Assembly: GCA_963742205.1 (NCBI GenBank)
Contig: CAVUKZ010000010.1
Location: 62,001 to 126,000, forward strand
Length of the DNA stretch: 64,000 nt
Source of the DNA: WHSW01 sp963742205
Lineage (GTDB): Bacteria; Actinomycetota; Thermoleophilia; Solirubrobacterales; 70-9
Direction: 5' to 3'
Within the stretch, counting starts at the first letter, position 1. Each line of letters begins with the position of its first letter. The notes beneath the pieces are model-generated. The model was not told the DNA's origin. It was given only the letters and a program-made list of their open reading frames with translations, and made no database searches. Position numbers and translations under genes: made by a program. Below, piece after piece: positions 43,440-52,272 of this stretch.

Positions 43440-44273
43440 ATGAATCGTCGCAGGACGCTCGGCTTGCTGGCCGGGCTTGTGCTCGTCGTCGCCGCGCTCG
43501 TCCCGACCACGGCCGGAGCCTGGGCTCCCGCCGGATCGGCGACCATCAAGCCCGGCAACATGACGTTCACCGACGGCGCCCAGTGCACGTCGAACTTCAT
43601 CTACCGGGACGGCTCGAACGTCTACCTCGGCCAGGCCGCGCACTGCTCGGGCACCGGCGGGCAGACCGAGACCAACGGCTGCGACAGCGGGTCGCTGCCG
43701 ATCGGCACCCCGGTTGAGATCAACGGCGCGAGCAGGCCCGGGACGCTGGTCTACAACTCCTGGCTGACGATGCAGGCGCGCGGGGAGACGGATCCCGACA
43801 CCTGCCAGTACAACGACCTCGCGCTGGTCAAGGTGGACCCGGCCGACGTCGGCTCGGTCAATCCCTCCGTGCCCGGGTTCGGCGGACCCACGGGCCTCGG
43901 CCCGTCGGCGGCCGGCCTCGGCGACACCGTCTACTCGTACGGCAACTCGTCGCTGCGCCAGGGGATCACGAAGCTGAGCCCAAAGCGCGGCATCGTCGCC
44001 CAGAGCGAGGGCAACGGCTGGAGCCGCACGGTCTACACCGTGACCCCGGGCATCCCGGGCGACTCCGGTAGCGGGTTCATGAACGACACCGGTAAGGCGA
44101 TCGGGGTCCTCAGCACCCTGCAGCTCGCGCCGGTCCCGGCCTCCAACGGCGTCGGCGACCTGCGTCACGAGCTCGACTACATGCACGCCCACAGCTCGTT
44201 CGGGGGCGTCAACCTCGTCAACGGCACGCAGCCGTTCAACCCCGACATCGTCGGGGCGATCCTCGGCGCGTAG
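43440..44273 (+). CDS. Secreted trypsin-like serine protease
   Basis: This 277-residue protein starts at ATG 43440 after GGAGG. The signal peptide is LGLLAGLVLVVAALVPTTAGA. The catalytic triad is visible: His68 in GQAAHCSG, Asp126 in NDLALVKV, and Ser209 in PGDSGSGF. Cysteines 49, 69, 81 and 122 may form disulfides. It lacks the long propeptide of alpha-lytic-type proteases. A terminator follows it. Confidence 0.85.
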   Translation: MNRRRTLGLLAGLVLVVAALVPTTAGAWAPAGSATIKPGNMTFTDGAQCTSNFIYRDGSNVYLGQAAHCSGTGGQTETNGCDSGSLPIGTPVEINGASRPGTLVYNSWLTMQARGETDPDTCQYNDLALVKVDPADVGSVNPSVPGFGGPTGLGPSAAGLGDTVYSYGNSSLRQGITKLSPKRGIVAQSEGNGWSRTVYTVTPGIPGDSGSGFMNDTGKAIGVLSTLQLAPVPASNGVGDLRHELDYMHAHSSFGGVNLVNGTQPFNPDIVGAILGA

Positions 44274-44292
44274 CGCGCCTGAACGTCGCGGA

Positions 44293-44324
44293 CGGTCCGC
44301 TCAGCCCTACGGCTGGGCGGACCG
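44293..44324 (+). terminator. Terminator hairpin after the protease gene
   Basis: CGGTCCGCTCAGCC (44293-44306) pairs with GGCTGGGCGGACCG (44311-44324) through one wobble, with a CTAC loop. No T tract follows. It also contains the stop of the small convergent ORF at 44307-44459, so it may serve both strands. Confidence 0.6.
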
Positions 44325-44459
44325 CTCCGACTGCGTGCCGTGGTCGATCGACGGCGCGTCGACCGTGTCCTCGCTGAACACGAAGACGAACACGGCCACG
44401 ATCGCGATCCCGAGGAGGATCCCGAGGACGATCCCGATCCAGCGGTCGCCTCGGCGCAT
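44307..44459 (-). CDS. Small single-pass membrane protein of 50 residues
   Basis: An ORF from ATG 44459 to TAG 44307-44309 encodes MRRGDRWIGIVLGILLGIA, then IVAVFVFVFSEDTVDAPSI and a polar tail. It has a basic start, a clean hydrophobic segment (about residues 8-28) and an acidic exterior. It begins ten bases after the TenA-like gene and reads the same way, so it looks like a real operon partner. Function unknown. Confidence 0.55.
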   Translation of the reverse strand: MRRGDRWIGIVLGILLGIAIVAVFVFVFSEDTVDAPSIDHGTQSERSAQP

Positions 44460-44468
44460 CCGATCCGA

Positions 44469-45077
44469 TCAGACGCCGTCCAGCAAGCGCCAGTTCGCCC
44501 GGAAGGCGGCCTCGGCGGCGGCGACCAGGCGATCCTCGTCGCCCTCGGCCGCGACCTCCTCGATCAGCGCCCGCACCTCGGCGGCGTGCTCGACGTCGCG
44601 GGTCGAGTGCTCGCGGAAATACGCGGTCGCCTCGCCGTCGGCGTAGCCGTAGCGGTCCACGAGCCCGGCTCGCTTGGTGCGCGAGATGTCGGGCTGGCCA
44701 CTCTCGATCGCGTACAGGCGCACGAGCGCCTCATCGACCTCGCCAGGCGCGGTCCAGGCGCGCACGCACTCGGCGGTCTCCGGGGTCGGCGCGTCGGTGG
44801 CGTCGCCACCCGCGGCGTCCAGGAACCCGTCCCAGAGCGCCACGTGCCCGCGCTCTTCGTCCGCGTGCTCGTCGAGCTCCGGCCGCTCCGGCAGCGCCGC
44901 CGCAGCGTCCTGGCTGAGCTCCGCAATCGCGGTCACCGCGTGGCGGTACTGACCCGAGTAACGGGCGAGATCGTCGGCGGTCAGCTCACCGGCCGACCAG
45001 CGACGGTAGAAGGGATGGCGGAGGACGTCCCACCGTTCACGACTGCGCTCAATCCGATCCCAAGTGCTTGCTTCCAT
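44469..45077 (-). CDS. TenA/PqqC-like haem-oxygenase-fold protein
   Basis: This 202-residue all-helical protein contains LRHPFYRRWSAGELTADDLARYSGQYRHAV, DEERGHVALWDGFL and VRLYAIESGQPDISRTKRAGLVDRYG, then HSTRDVEHAAEVRALI. The Glu/His spacing (EERGH, ESGQ, DVEH) fits iron-binding haem-oxygenase-like oxidases rather than thiaminase. The substrate is unknown. ATG at 45077 with AAGGGGAG upstream. Confidence 0.75.
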   Translation of the reverse strand: MEASTWDRIERSRERWDVLRHPFYRRWSAGELTADDLARYSGQYRHAVTAIAELSQDAAAALPERPELDEHADEERGHVALWDGFLDAAGGDATDAPTPETAECVRAWTAPGEVDEALVRLYAIESGQPDISRTKRAGLVDRYGYADGEATAYFREHSTRDVEHAAEVRALIEEVAAEGDEDRLVAAAEAAFRANWRLLDGV

Positions 45078-45152
45078 AGCGCTCCCCTTTCAGAACGAGG
45101 CCACCGGCGAAGGGCCAGCATAACGGGCGGAACCGGCGCCTCTCGAGCGGAG

Positions 45153-45178
45153 TGGTCGGGCGGCTAGTCGCCCGACCA
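45153..45178 (-). terminator. Hairpin overlapping the cupin stop codon
   Basis: TGGTCGGGCG (45153-45162) pairs with CGCCCGACCA (45169-45178) around GCTAGT, and the cupin TAG lies in the loop region. It would terminate the leftward cupin transcript. No T tract. Confidence 0.45.
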
Positions 45179-45544
45179 GTGATCCTCGACGAGTTCCCCG
45201 TCCCCGCCTTCGGGCTTGCTGCCTCCGGCGGCGATGATCTCGAGGCCATCGGGGCCGGCCTCGAAGCCGCGGGCCACATTGGGAGCGACGCGGATCACAT
45301 CCCATTGCTTGACCTCGATGACCTCGTCGCCCAGCTTCACGCGGCCCGAGCCATTGATGACGGTGTAGACCTCCTCTTGGACCTTGTGGCGGTGGCCAAG
45401 TGTCTGCGTGCCCGGCGCGTAGCGCCAGCGGCTCACGCCGAGCTCGGTGGAATCGAGAAACTTGCGCGAGAACCGACCGTCGATGCCGTCGGCCCCGCTC
45501 GTTTCGATGTCGTCGAAATTCTTGATCGCGTAGTCGGAAGTCAT
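45164..45544 (-). CDS. Cupin-domain protein
   Basis: This 126-residue single-domain protein has the two cupin motifs: GTQTLGHRHKVQEEVYTVINGSG (His-His-Glu ligands) and VIRVAPNVARGFEAGPDG. The second His is missing in the second motif. Such proteins bind a metal and small ligand, often as isomerases or sensors; the ligand is unknown. ATG at 45544. Confidence 0.8.
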   Translation of the reverse strand: MTSDYAIKNFDDIETSGADGIDGRFSRKFLDSTELGVSRWRYAPGTQTLGHRHKVQEEVYTVINGSGRVKLGDEVIEVKQWDVIRVAPNVARGFEAGPDGLEIIAAGGSKPEGGDGELVEDHWSGD

Positions 45545-45634
45545 GCGATGAATCTAGCTACGGGACCCGGTCTGCATAGAACGCCCGGCGTTCGGGAACA
45601 GGTCCCCGGTGACCACTGAGAACGGAGGATCGAA

Positions 45635-46168
45635 ATGGGAAAGCTGATCGCGACCACGCAGGCAACGATCGACGGTGTCATCGACCCGGTCGGCGAGTGG
45701 GTGGAGCCCGATGGAGACCACGGCGTCTACTCGTTCGAACGTCAGGCGAGATCCGGCGGGATGATGCTGGGCCGCAAGACCTACGAGGGGCTGGCGGGCT
45801 ACTGGCCGAACGAGTCGGGCAAGTGGGCGGACATGGTCAACGCGATGCCGAAGTACGTCGGGTCCAACACGCTGTCAGGAGACCTGGAGTGGAACGCAAC
45901 CCTGATCGAGGGCGACCTCGAGGATGCGATCCCGAAGCTGAAGGACGAGGTCGATGGCGACTTCTTCATGCACGGGAGCGGCGAGTTCGCCTACGCACTC
46001 GCTGAGAAGGGCCTGATCGACGAGTACGAGGTCTATTTGAATCCGCTCGTCTGGGGCCAGGGAAACGTCCACGTGCTCGGCGACCGGGGAACCGTCCGGA
46101 TGAAGCTCGACGACGTGAAGCGGTTCGACTCGGGGGTCGTCCTGCTCACGTATCTCCCGGCGTCCTGA
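45635..46168 (+). CDS. RibD-C/dihydrofolate reductase-like protein
   Basis: This 177-residue protein has the RibD_C fold: KLIATTQATIDGVIDPVGEW, GGMMLGRKTYEGLAGYWP, FFMHGSGEFAYALAEKGLIDEYEVYLNPLVWGQG. This group is widespread in actinobacteria, and many members have no known substrate; NADPH binding is expected. ATG 45635 follows a good GGAGG. A hairpin lies at its end. Confidence 0.85.
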   Translation: MGKLIATTQATIDGVIDPVGEWVEPDGDHGVYSFERQARSGGMMLGRKTYEGLAGYWPNESGKWADMVNAMPKYVGSNTLSGDLEWNATLIEGDLEDAIPKLKDEVDGDFFMHGSGEFAYALAEKGLIDEYEVYLNPLVWGQGNVHVLGDRGTVRMKLDDVKRFDSGVVLLTYLPAS

Positions 46169-46177
46169 CGGCGGACG

Positions 46178-46210
46178 CGCCCTGCGGACGCCTACGGCAT
46201 CCGCAGGGCG
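46178..46210. terminator. Bidirectional terminator between RibD-like and M14 genes
   Basis: CGCCCTGCGGA (46178-46188) pairs exactly with TCCGCAGGGCG (46200-46210). The M14 gene stop lies in the 11-base loop. It sits between convergent genes, so it could end both transcripts. No T tract. Confidence 0.55.
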
Positions 46211-48720
46211 ACGGTCGCGACTCCGGCGTCCTCCAGCGCCGCAGGAAGCAGGCGCGCGAACGGGTGCTCGTCGGCGGCGAGTCCCTCCGGATTGGCGATC
46301 ACATAGCCAACCCGGCCGGGGCTGCGCTGGACGCTGTAGCTGGCGTCGAAGCCGTCGAGCACCTCCTGCGCGGCCGGCGCGGTCGCGGGCGAAACGGCCA
46401 GCCGGATCGACTCGGTGTCGCCCGTCAGGCCGCGCGCGGCGTCCTGCGCCCGCCGCTCGACCGTGGCCCGCGCCTCGGAGCCCGCGGCCGCGGACCGGCC
46501 GCGCGCGAACGCGGGCTCGGGGCCGAGCAGCGCATCTCGCAGGATCTGCTGGAACCCGGTGGTGAACGCGCGGTAGTTCGGGTCGACCGAGAACACCGTC
46601 GACCGGCCCCTACCCACCGGCTCATCGACCGCGGCGGCGGTGCCTCCGAGCTCCTCGGCACCCTGGGCGAAGCCGGAGACGAACCAGTCTTCGGACGTGG
46701 CGGGCGGGAACTCGACCGCGACCTGCTGCGGCGATGACGCCCTCATCACGCTGTCGTACTCATAGAAGGCGTAGGCCTCGTCGCCGACCCCGGAGTGCAG
46801 GGGGCTGTCGCGGTCGACCCTGACCCGGAACAAGGTCCCGGGCGCGTCCGAGGTCGGATCCTCGAGCACGGCCGTGCTCACGCCGAGCCGGGCGGCGAAC
46901 TCGGTGCCGCCACGCCACGCGATCAGATGGCCGCCGCGGTTGACCCAGCGGCGAATCGCCTGACGCCCGGCCGCGCCAAGGTCGGCGAGCCCCACACCCG
47001 CCGGGCCGTTGGGCACCACGAGGACGTCACGGCGGTCGAGGGCGCCGCGCGCGATCCCTGCGGCCGTGACGTCGTCGTAGTCGACCTTCCAGACCCGGTC
47101 GAGCAGGTAGCGCAGCCAGCCACTCGACTCGATCGCAGAGGTGTAGTCCTCCGAGAGCTCGAACAGGGCGATCCGCGGCTGCTGCGCGGGCGCATCGGCC
47201 TGCGGCTGCTCGAGCTCGCCGACTCGCCGCGCGTTGACGTCGAGGGGCCGGCCGGAGTAGCCGCCGTGGACGTTGAAAAGAAGCGGCTGGCTCCAGGCGG
47301 TGACGTCGTAGAAGTAGGGGAACGGCGTGTAGGTGTCCTCGTTCAGCATCGCCTGCACCCAGTGCTTTTGCATCTGCGCCATCGGCACGTACCAGGTGCC
47401 CGGCGGCATCCACTCGCGCCCGGTCGGGCGACCGTAGGGCGTGAAGTCGGGGACGAACAGTCCCTCGCGCAGCCGGTAGACGTCGACGTCCATCCGCTGC
47501 AGGCGGCGGACCATCTCCTCGACCTCATCCTGCTTGTCGGCGCTGCGCTCGGTGATGAAGTACTGGCGCACGCGCATGTCCGGGACCTCGGTGTCGAGCT
47601 CGCCGGGGTTGACCAGCTCGTTCGGCTCGAGCACCCCGCGCTGCCCCTGCGAGTAGGCCTCCCGCCAGGCGCTCGCCCACTCGGTGAGGATCTCCTGCTT
47701 GTAGGTCGCCGCCTGCGACAGCGACACCCACTGGGTCAGGTACTGCTCATAGGCGCGATCGGCGATCGGGCTGTCGCCGCCCTTCTCGTAGGTCATCCCG
47801 GCGGAGCCGAACCCGGTCGCGGGCACGGTGTCGCCGTAGCCCATGTAGAAGAGGTCGTAGACGTCGCGGTTGAAGTAGTCGATGCCCTGGCGGTCGAACT
47901 CATCGGCCATCGCGGCGCCGTAGACGTCGTTGATCCAGTTGATCGACTCGTCGGTGATCTCGTGATAGATGGGATCGGAATTCGGCGGGAAGAAGAAGCT
48001 CGTGCCACCCATCTCGTGCGCGTCGATGAACAACGGGCCGGGGTACTCGCGCAGCAGCTCGAGCTTGGCGTCCGTCTCGGGCTGGGTGCGGGCGAACCAG
48101 TCGCGGTTGAGGTCGAAGCCGTAGGAGTTGCGGCGCGTGTTGGCCTCGCGCCCGTCGGGGTTCTGAATCGGGAGGAGGACGACGATCGCGTTGGCGAGGA
48201 TCCGCTGGGCGGCGCAGTCCCGGCGGTCGGCGAGCTCGTAGAGCACCCGAAGCGAGCCCTCGGTGCCCGACTCCTCGCCGCCGTGGACGTTGGAGGCGAC
48301 CCAGAGGATCTCCGGATAGCGCCGCGCGAGCGAACGGGCTTCGGCCGCGGACGTCTGCGGGTCGCGCAGCGCCTGGGCCGCCGCCTTGATCTCCCTCAGT
48401 GCGGCCGGCTCGAGCCGGCCGGGGTTGCCGACGATCGCGTAGCGCAGCTCGCGGCTCTGCCACGTGCGCTGGCCGAGCGCGCCGGTGACCACCCGATCGC
48501 TGGCGCGGTCGACCGCCTCCATGTAGGCGTACGCCTGGTCGGTAGTGACCTCTCCCCCCTCGCCACCCGGGAACGGGACCACGTCGGCGAGCTCCGGGAC
48601 CTCGCCGCGGAACTGCGGCGGGGTCTGGGTCGGATCGCAGGGCGCCTGCCCCGCGGCCGGCGCCGCGGCGGCGAGTGCCGCCATCAGGGTGGTCAGGACA
48701 ACAGCGGCCCGCACGTGCAT
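46192..48720 (-). CDS. Secreted M14 zinc carboxypeptidase
   Basis: This 842-residue protein has a signal peptide (VVLTTLMAALAAAAPAAGQA). A peptidase M14 domain shows the zinc pair His146/Glu149 in ASNVHGGEESG, VVLLPIQNPDGREANTR, and a later His in LFIDAHEMGGTS. The C-terminal half (from about residue 530) has ALFELSEDYTSAIESSGWLRYLLDRV and RRWVNRGGHLIAWRGG, resembling a glutamine-amidotransferase-like fold. It would trim peptides outside the cell. ATG at 48720. Confidence 0.87.
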   Translation of the reverse strand: MHVRAAVVLTTLMAALAAAAPAAGQAPCDPTQTPPQFRGEVPELADVVPFPGGEGGEVTTDQAYAYMEAVDRASDRVVTGALGQRTWQSRELRYAIVGNPGRLEPAALREIKAAAQALRDPQTSAAEARSLARRYPEILWVASNVHGGEESGTEGSLRVLYELADRRDCAAQRILANAIVVLLPIQNPDGREANTRRNSYGFDLNRDWFARTQPETDAKLELLREYPGPLFIDAHEMGGTSFFFPPNSDPIYHEITDESINWINDVYGAAMADEFDRQGIDYFNRDVYDLFYMGYGDTVPATGFGSAGMTYEKGGDSPIADRAYEQYLTQWVSLSQAATYKQEILTEWASAWREAYSQGQRGVLEPNELVNPGELDTEVPDMRVRQYFITERSADKQDEVEEMVRRLQRMDVDVYRLREGLFVPDFTPYGRPTGREWMPPGTWYVPMAQMQKHWVQAMLNEDTYTPFPYFYDVTAWSQPLLFNVHGGYSGRPLDVNARRVGELEQPQADAPAQQPRIALFELSEDYTSAIESSGWLRYLLDRVWKVDYDDVTAAGIARGALDRRDVLVVPNGPAGVGLADLGAAGRQAIRRWVNRGGHLIAWRGGTEFAARLGVSTAVLEDPTSDAPGTLFRVRVDRDSPLHSGVGDEAYAFYEYDSVMRASSPQQVAVEFPPATSEDWFVSGFAQGAEELGGTAAAVDEPVGRGRSTVFSVDPNYRAFTTGFQQILRDALLGPEPAFARGRSAAAGSEARATVERRAQDAARGLTGDTESIRLAVSPATAPAAQEVLDGFDASYSVQRSPGRVGYVIANPEGLAADEHPFARLLPAALEDAGVATVALRMP

Positions 48721-48826
48721 GAGGATCCTCCCTTAGCGCCCGACAAAGCTATGGAGCCCTCATACCCTCGTCCTCTCGCTCCACACTCGCGGAGACCAAC
48801 GCCGCTCGTGTCTACGATCCGCGCCC

Positions 48827-49651
48827 TTGCGCCCGGAGGTCGACAACATCGCCGCGCCGGTCCTGCCGCCCCGGCTGCGCTGGATCGGCGCCGAGCGGCC
48901 GCCGGTGCTGGCCGAGCTCACCGCGGCCGGTCCCGTCCTCGTCCACTTCTTCGACTTCGCCCAGCTCAACAGCGTCCGCGCGCTCCCCTATGCGATCGCC
49001 TGGGACCGGCGCTACCGCGAGGCGGGGCTGGCGACGCTCGGGGTCCACTCGCCCCGCTTTCCGTTCACCGGCGATCGAGCGACGCTCGCCGCCGCTCTCG
49101 AGCGGCTCGGCGTCACCCATCCGGTCGCGGTTGATTCCGACTACGCCGTGTGGCACGACTACGGCTGCGAGGGGTGGCCGTCGCTCTTCCTCTGGGGCCA
49201 GGGCGGAGCGCTCCGTTGGTTCCACTTCGGTGAGGGCGAGTACGCGGCGACCGAGGCCGCGATCGCCGCGGAGCTGACCGCGATCGATCCTGAGTACCGG
49301 CCGCCGGCGCCGCTGGAGCCGATCCGGGCGACCGACGCGCCCGGGGTCCTGGTCGCACCGCCCACGCCGGAGCTCTTCCCCGGCGGCTCGGCGAGCCAGC
49401 CGTGGCGAGGCGGGGCCGGCGACGAGCCGCTGGAGCTCGCCTACGAGGCCGGCGGCGCCCACGTCACCGTCGCCGGCGAGGGGGAGCTTGGGTTCGCGCT
49501 CGATGGCGAAGCCGCCCGGACGCTCACGATCGTCGCGCCTGGGCTCTATGAGCTCGCCGAGCACGACCGCCACGAGCGCCACCGCCTCCGACTGGAGCCG
49601 TCCGCGGGCCTCGAGGTCTACTCGGTGAGCTTCTCGGCCGGGTTGCCGTAG
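48827..49651 (+). CDS. Thioredoxin-fold protein with C-terminal DipZ-like domain, no CxxC
   Basis: This 274-residue protein starts at TTG 48827. The first half has the thioredoxin/peroxiredoxin pattern (GPVLVHFFDFAQLNSVRALPYAIAWDRRY, LATLGVHSPRFPF, YGCEGWPSLFLWGQGG). The active-site position reads FAQLNS with no cysteine. The second half is a beta domain (VTVAGEGELGFALDGEAART) like the carbohydrate-binding-type tail of DipZ proteins. It is probably not a redox enzyme. It overlaps the convergent GNAT gene by 34 bases. Confidence 0.68.
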   Translation: MRPEVDNIAAPVLPPRLRWIGAERPPVLAELTAAGPVLVHFFDFAQLNSVRALPYAIAWDRRYREAGLATLGVHSPRFPFTGDRATLAAALERLGVTHPVAVDSDYAVWHDYGCEGWPSLFLWGQGGALRWFHFGEGEYAATEAAIAAELTAIDPEYRPPAPLEPIRATDAPGVLVAPPTPELFPGGSASQPWRGGAGDEPLELAYEAGGAHVTVAGEGELGFALDGEAARTLTIVAPGLYELAEHDRHERHRLRLEPSAGLEVYSVSFSAGLP

Positions 49652-50076
49652 AGCTCGCGCACGGGGACGGCGCGGACCATGCGGCGCTCGCCGTCGCGCA
49701 CGAAGCCGAAGCGCTCGTAGAGCCCGTGGGCGTCGAGGGTCGCGAGCGTCACCGCGCGCAGCCCCTGCAGCCGCGGGTGCGCGAGCAGCTCCTCGACCAT
49801 CCAGACCCCGAGCCCGCGGCCGCGGTGTGCCTCGAGCACGTAGACGTCGGCGATCCAAGCGAAGGTGGCGGAGTCGGTGACCGCGCGCGAGAAGCCCGCC
49901 TGCTCGCCGTCTGGGTCGTAGAGCCCGAGGCAGAGCGACCCCTCGATCGCGCGTGCCACGACGTCGCGGGGGACGTTCTCCGACCAGTAGGCGGTCCTCA
50001 GGTACGCCCAGATGCCGTCGACGTCGAGTCGGTCGCGATCGTCGTCGAGCTCGTAGCCGTCGCGGGCGCGGATCAT
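49618..50076 (-). CDS. GNAT-family N-acetyltransferase
   Basis: This 152-residue protein has the GNAT pattern: IADVYVLEAHRGRGLGVWMVEELL (acetyl-CoA loop) and LATLDAHGLYERFGFV at the end. The start ATG 50076 overlaps the CDF transporter stop (ATGA), so the two are coupled. The substrate is unknown. Confidence 0.85.
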   Translation of the reverse strand: MIRARDGYELDDDRDRLDVDGIWAYLRTAYWSENVPRDVVARAIEGSLCLGLYDPDGEQAGFSRAVTDSATFAWIADVYVLEAHRGRGLGVWMVEELLAHPRLQGLRAVTLATLDAHGLYERFGFVRDGERRMVRAVPVRELYGNPAEKLTE

Positions 50077-51032
50077 GCGGGGGAGCTCTCGCCCGAGCCC
50101 GGCGCGGACTCGATCTGCAGCAGTTCGCCGCCCTCGTGATCGACCTGGAGGGTGGTGTGCTCGAGCCCAAAGCGGTCGCGGAGCATGCGCTCGAGCTCGC
50201 GCCGGGTGGAGTGGCAGTCGGTGTCGCGATCGACGAGCACGTGCGCGGCGAGGGCGGGGAAGCCCGAGGTGATCGTCCACACGTGCAGGTCGTGGACCTC
50301 CTTGACCCCCGAGACCGACGCCATCGCGCGCCCGAGCTCCTCGACGTCGACGTCGGCGGGCGACTCCTCGAGCAGGATCCGGGTGGAGTCGCGGAGGATG
50401 CCCCACGAGCTCGCCAGGATCAGCACGCCGATCCCGATGCTGATCAGCGGGTCGGCGTACTCCCAGCCCGTGGCGAGGATGATCACCGCGGCGAGCACGA
50501 CCCCGACCGAGCCGAGCAGGTCGGCGAGCACGTGGCGCATCGCCGCTGAGACGTTGAGGCTCTCGCCCGAGTGCGCCTGAAGGATTCGGGCCGAGATCAC
50601 GTTGATCGCCATCCCGACGATCGCGATCGCGAGCATGAGCCCTGCCTCCACGTCCGGCGGATCACCGAAGCGCTCGCCGGCCTCGATGAAGATCCAGATC
50701 GAGACCACCACCAGGGTGACCCCGTTGAAGAGCGCCGCCAGGATCTCGGCGCGGCGGAAGCCGAAGGTGCGGCTCGGCCCGCCCGGACGCCCGGCGAGCC
50801 AGGCGGCGAACAGGGCCACACCCAGCGAGAGGCTGTCGGAGAGCATGTGGCCGGCATCGGCGAGCAGAGCGAGGCTGTCCGCGATCAGGCCGCCGACGAC
50901 CTCCGCGATCAGGAACGCCGTGGTCAGCGCCAGGACCAGCTTCAGGGCCCGTTTGGCGCCCGTGCGGTCGAGGTCGAGGCCCGATTGCCCGGTCGCGTGA
51001 GTGTGTCCGTGGGGCCCGTGCACGACCCTCAC
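50073..51032 (-). CDS. Cation diffusion facilitator (CzcD-like zinc exporter)
   Basis: This 319-residue protein starts at GTG 51032 with a His-rich N-terminus (VHGPHGHTHATG). It has six membrane segments. Metal sites are SLALLADAGHMLSDSLSLG (HxxxD) and AMRHVLADLLGSVGV. The C-terminal cytoplasmic domain contains VHDLHVWTITSG. It exports zinc or related ions. With the Zur-controlled importer at 40296 it gives the region both uptake and export. Confidence 0.92.
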   Translation of the reverse strand: MRVVHGPHGHTHATGQSGLDLDRTGAKRALKLVLALTTAFLIAEVVGGLIADSLALLADAGHMLSDSLSLGVALFAAWLAGRPGGPSRTFGFRRAEILAALFNGVTLVVVSIWIFIEAGERFGDPPDVEAGLMLAIAIVGMAINVISARILQAHSGESLNVSAAMRHVLADLLGSVGVVLAAVIILATGWEYADPLISIGIGVLILASSWGILRDSTRILLEESPADVDVEELGRAMASVSGVKEVHDLHVWTITSGFPALAAHVLVDRDTDCHSTRRELERMLRDRFGLEHTTLQVDHEGGELLQIESAPGSGESSPA

Positions 51033-51042
51033 GGTACCCGCC

Positions 51043-51810
51043 CTATCCGACCTCGCCGATCGCCTGGCGAAGCTCGTCGAGCGAGGGCGCGACCAGCTTC
51101 TTCGAGCCGCCCGGACCGGAGACGACGAACGACGGCGTCGCGTTCAAACCCAGCTTCGCCGCCTCGTCCTGGACCGCCGCGACCTTGTCGGCGATCGCGG
51201 GGTCAGCCCGGTCGGCGTTGAACTGGTCGAGGTCGGTGACTCCGGCCGCTTTCGCGATCGCGTCGAGGAACTCGTCGGTGACGTAGCCGGAGTTCTCGCG
51301 ACCCTGGTTGGCGTAGAAGGTCTCGATGAACTCGAAGTAGCGCCCCTGTTCGGCGGCCGCCAGCGAGGCCGCCGCCGCATCGTTCGACTGCGGCCCGATG
51401 ATGTTGAAGTTCTTGAACTCGAGCTTCGCGTTGCCGGGCTTGATCTCGTCGCTGAGCAGCTGCGGGAGCACCTCCTCGGAGAACGCCGCGCACACCGGGC
51501 ACTGGAGGTCGCCGTACTCGGTCACGGTTACCGCCGCGTCGGGGTCGCCGAGCGTGATCCCGCTCTGCGGGATGCCCTGGAGCTCCGATGCGACCTGACC
51601 CGTGCCGGCGACCGAGGCGGCGTCGCCCCCGCTGTCGTCGGAGCCGGACTGGCTGACGACGATCAGCACGCCGACGACGACCAGGGCGGCGAACACGGCG
51701 CCGGCACCCAGCTGCAGCCGGCGCTTACGCTGGGCCGACGCGGCCTGGTCGGCCTCGTGACGCAGCCGCTCCTGGCGGCGTTGCTCGCGAAGCTCCTTCT
51801 TCGTCGCCAT
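51043..51810 (-). CDS. DsbA-family thiol-disulfide oxidoreductase, membrane-anchored
   Basis: This 255-residue protein has a basic cytoplasmic start, one membrane segment (about residues 37-53) and a DsbA-type thioredoxin domain with active-site Cys104-Pro-Val-Cys107 in YGDLQCPVCAAFSEEV. ATG 51810 shares a base with the VKOR stop (TGATG). It would oxidise exported proteins outside the membrane, re-oxidised by the VKOR partner. Confidence 0.9.
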   Translation of the reverse strand: MATKKELREQRRQERLRHEADQAASAQRKRRLQLGAGAVFAALVVVGVLIVVSQSGSDDSGGDAASVAGTGQVASELQGIPQSGITLGDPDAAVTVTEYGDLQCPVCAAFSEEVLPQLLSDEIKPGNAKLEFKNFNIIGPQSNDAAAASLAAAEQGRYFEFIETFYANQGRENSGYVTDEFLDAIAKAAGVTDLDQFNADRADPAIADKVAAVQDEAAKLGLNATPSFVVSGPGGSKKLVAPSLDELRQAIGEVG

Positions 51811-52253
51811 CAGGCGTGGGGCTCGTTGACGGCCAGCTCAGCGCCGGTGAAGCGCACGGCCCGAACCACGCTGAGCGCGAACAGGGCCGTCATCACGACG
51901 GCGCTCGCGACGCACCACTGGCAGATCGCATCGATCACGGCGAGCTCGAGGTAGGTGAGATAGACGCTGAACGCGAACCCGACCAGGGTCAGCGCGAGGC
52001 CCGCGACGCGGCCCGGGTCCCCGGGCCAGAGCATCGCCGCTGCGATCGCGACGTAACCGACGATCCCGATCACCGAGACCGCGACCCCGGCGAGGTGGGC
52101 GTAGGAGCTGTCGGCGACCGTCTGGCAGCCGTGGCCGCCGGCGATGCAAGCCGGGGCCCCGCCGCCCGCGTCGGCGATCGTGATGTAGGTCGCGATCGCG
52201 ATCCCCAGCGCCGCCAGGGCCACCCCGGCCCGCCGGATCGTCTGCTCGCCCAC
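51810..52253 (-). CDS. Vitamin K epoxide reductase (VKOR) family protein
   Basis: This 147-residue four-helix membrane protein has loop cysteines Cys36 and Cys43, the conserved Ser50, and the active-site pair Cys111-Gln-Trp-Cys114 in AICQWCVAS. It re-oxidises the DsbA-like partner encoded next and passes electrons to quinone. This replaces DsbB, as in many actinobacteria. Confidence 0.92.
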   Translation of the reverse strand: MGEQTIRRAGVALAALGIAIATYITIADAGGGAPACIAGGHGCQTVADSSYAHLAGVAVSVIGIVGYVAIAAAMLWPGDPGRVAGLALTLVGFAFSVYLTYLELAVIDAICQWCVASAVVMTALFALSVVRAVRFTGAELAVNEPHA

Positions 52254-52272
52254 CCGCCGCCGGCGCGCGGAC

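Noticed and set aside
46795..49134. 779-codon plus-strand frame opposite the M14 gene
   Set aside because: Antisense shadow of a well-supported carboxypeptidase with a signal peptide and zinc motif.
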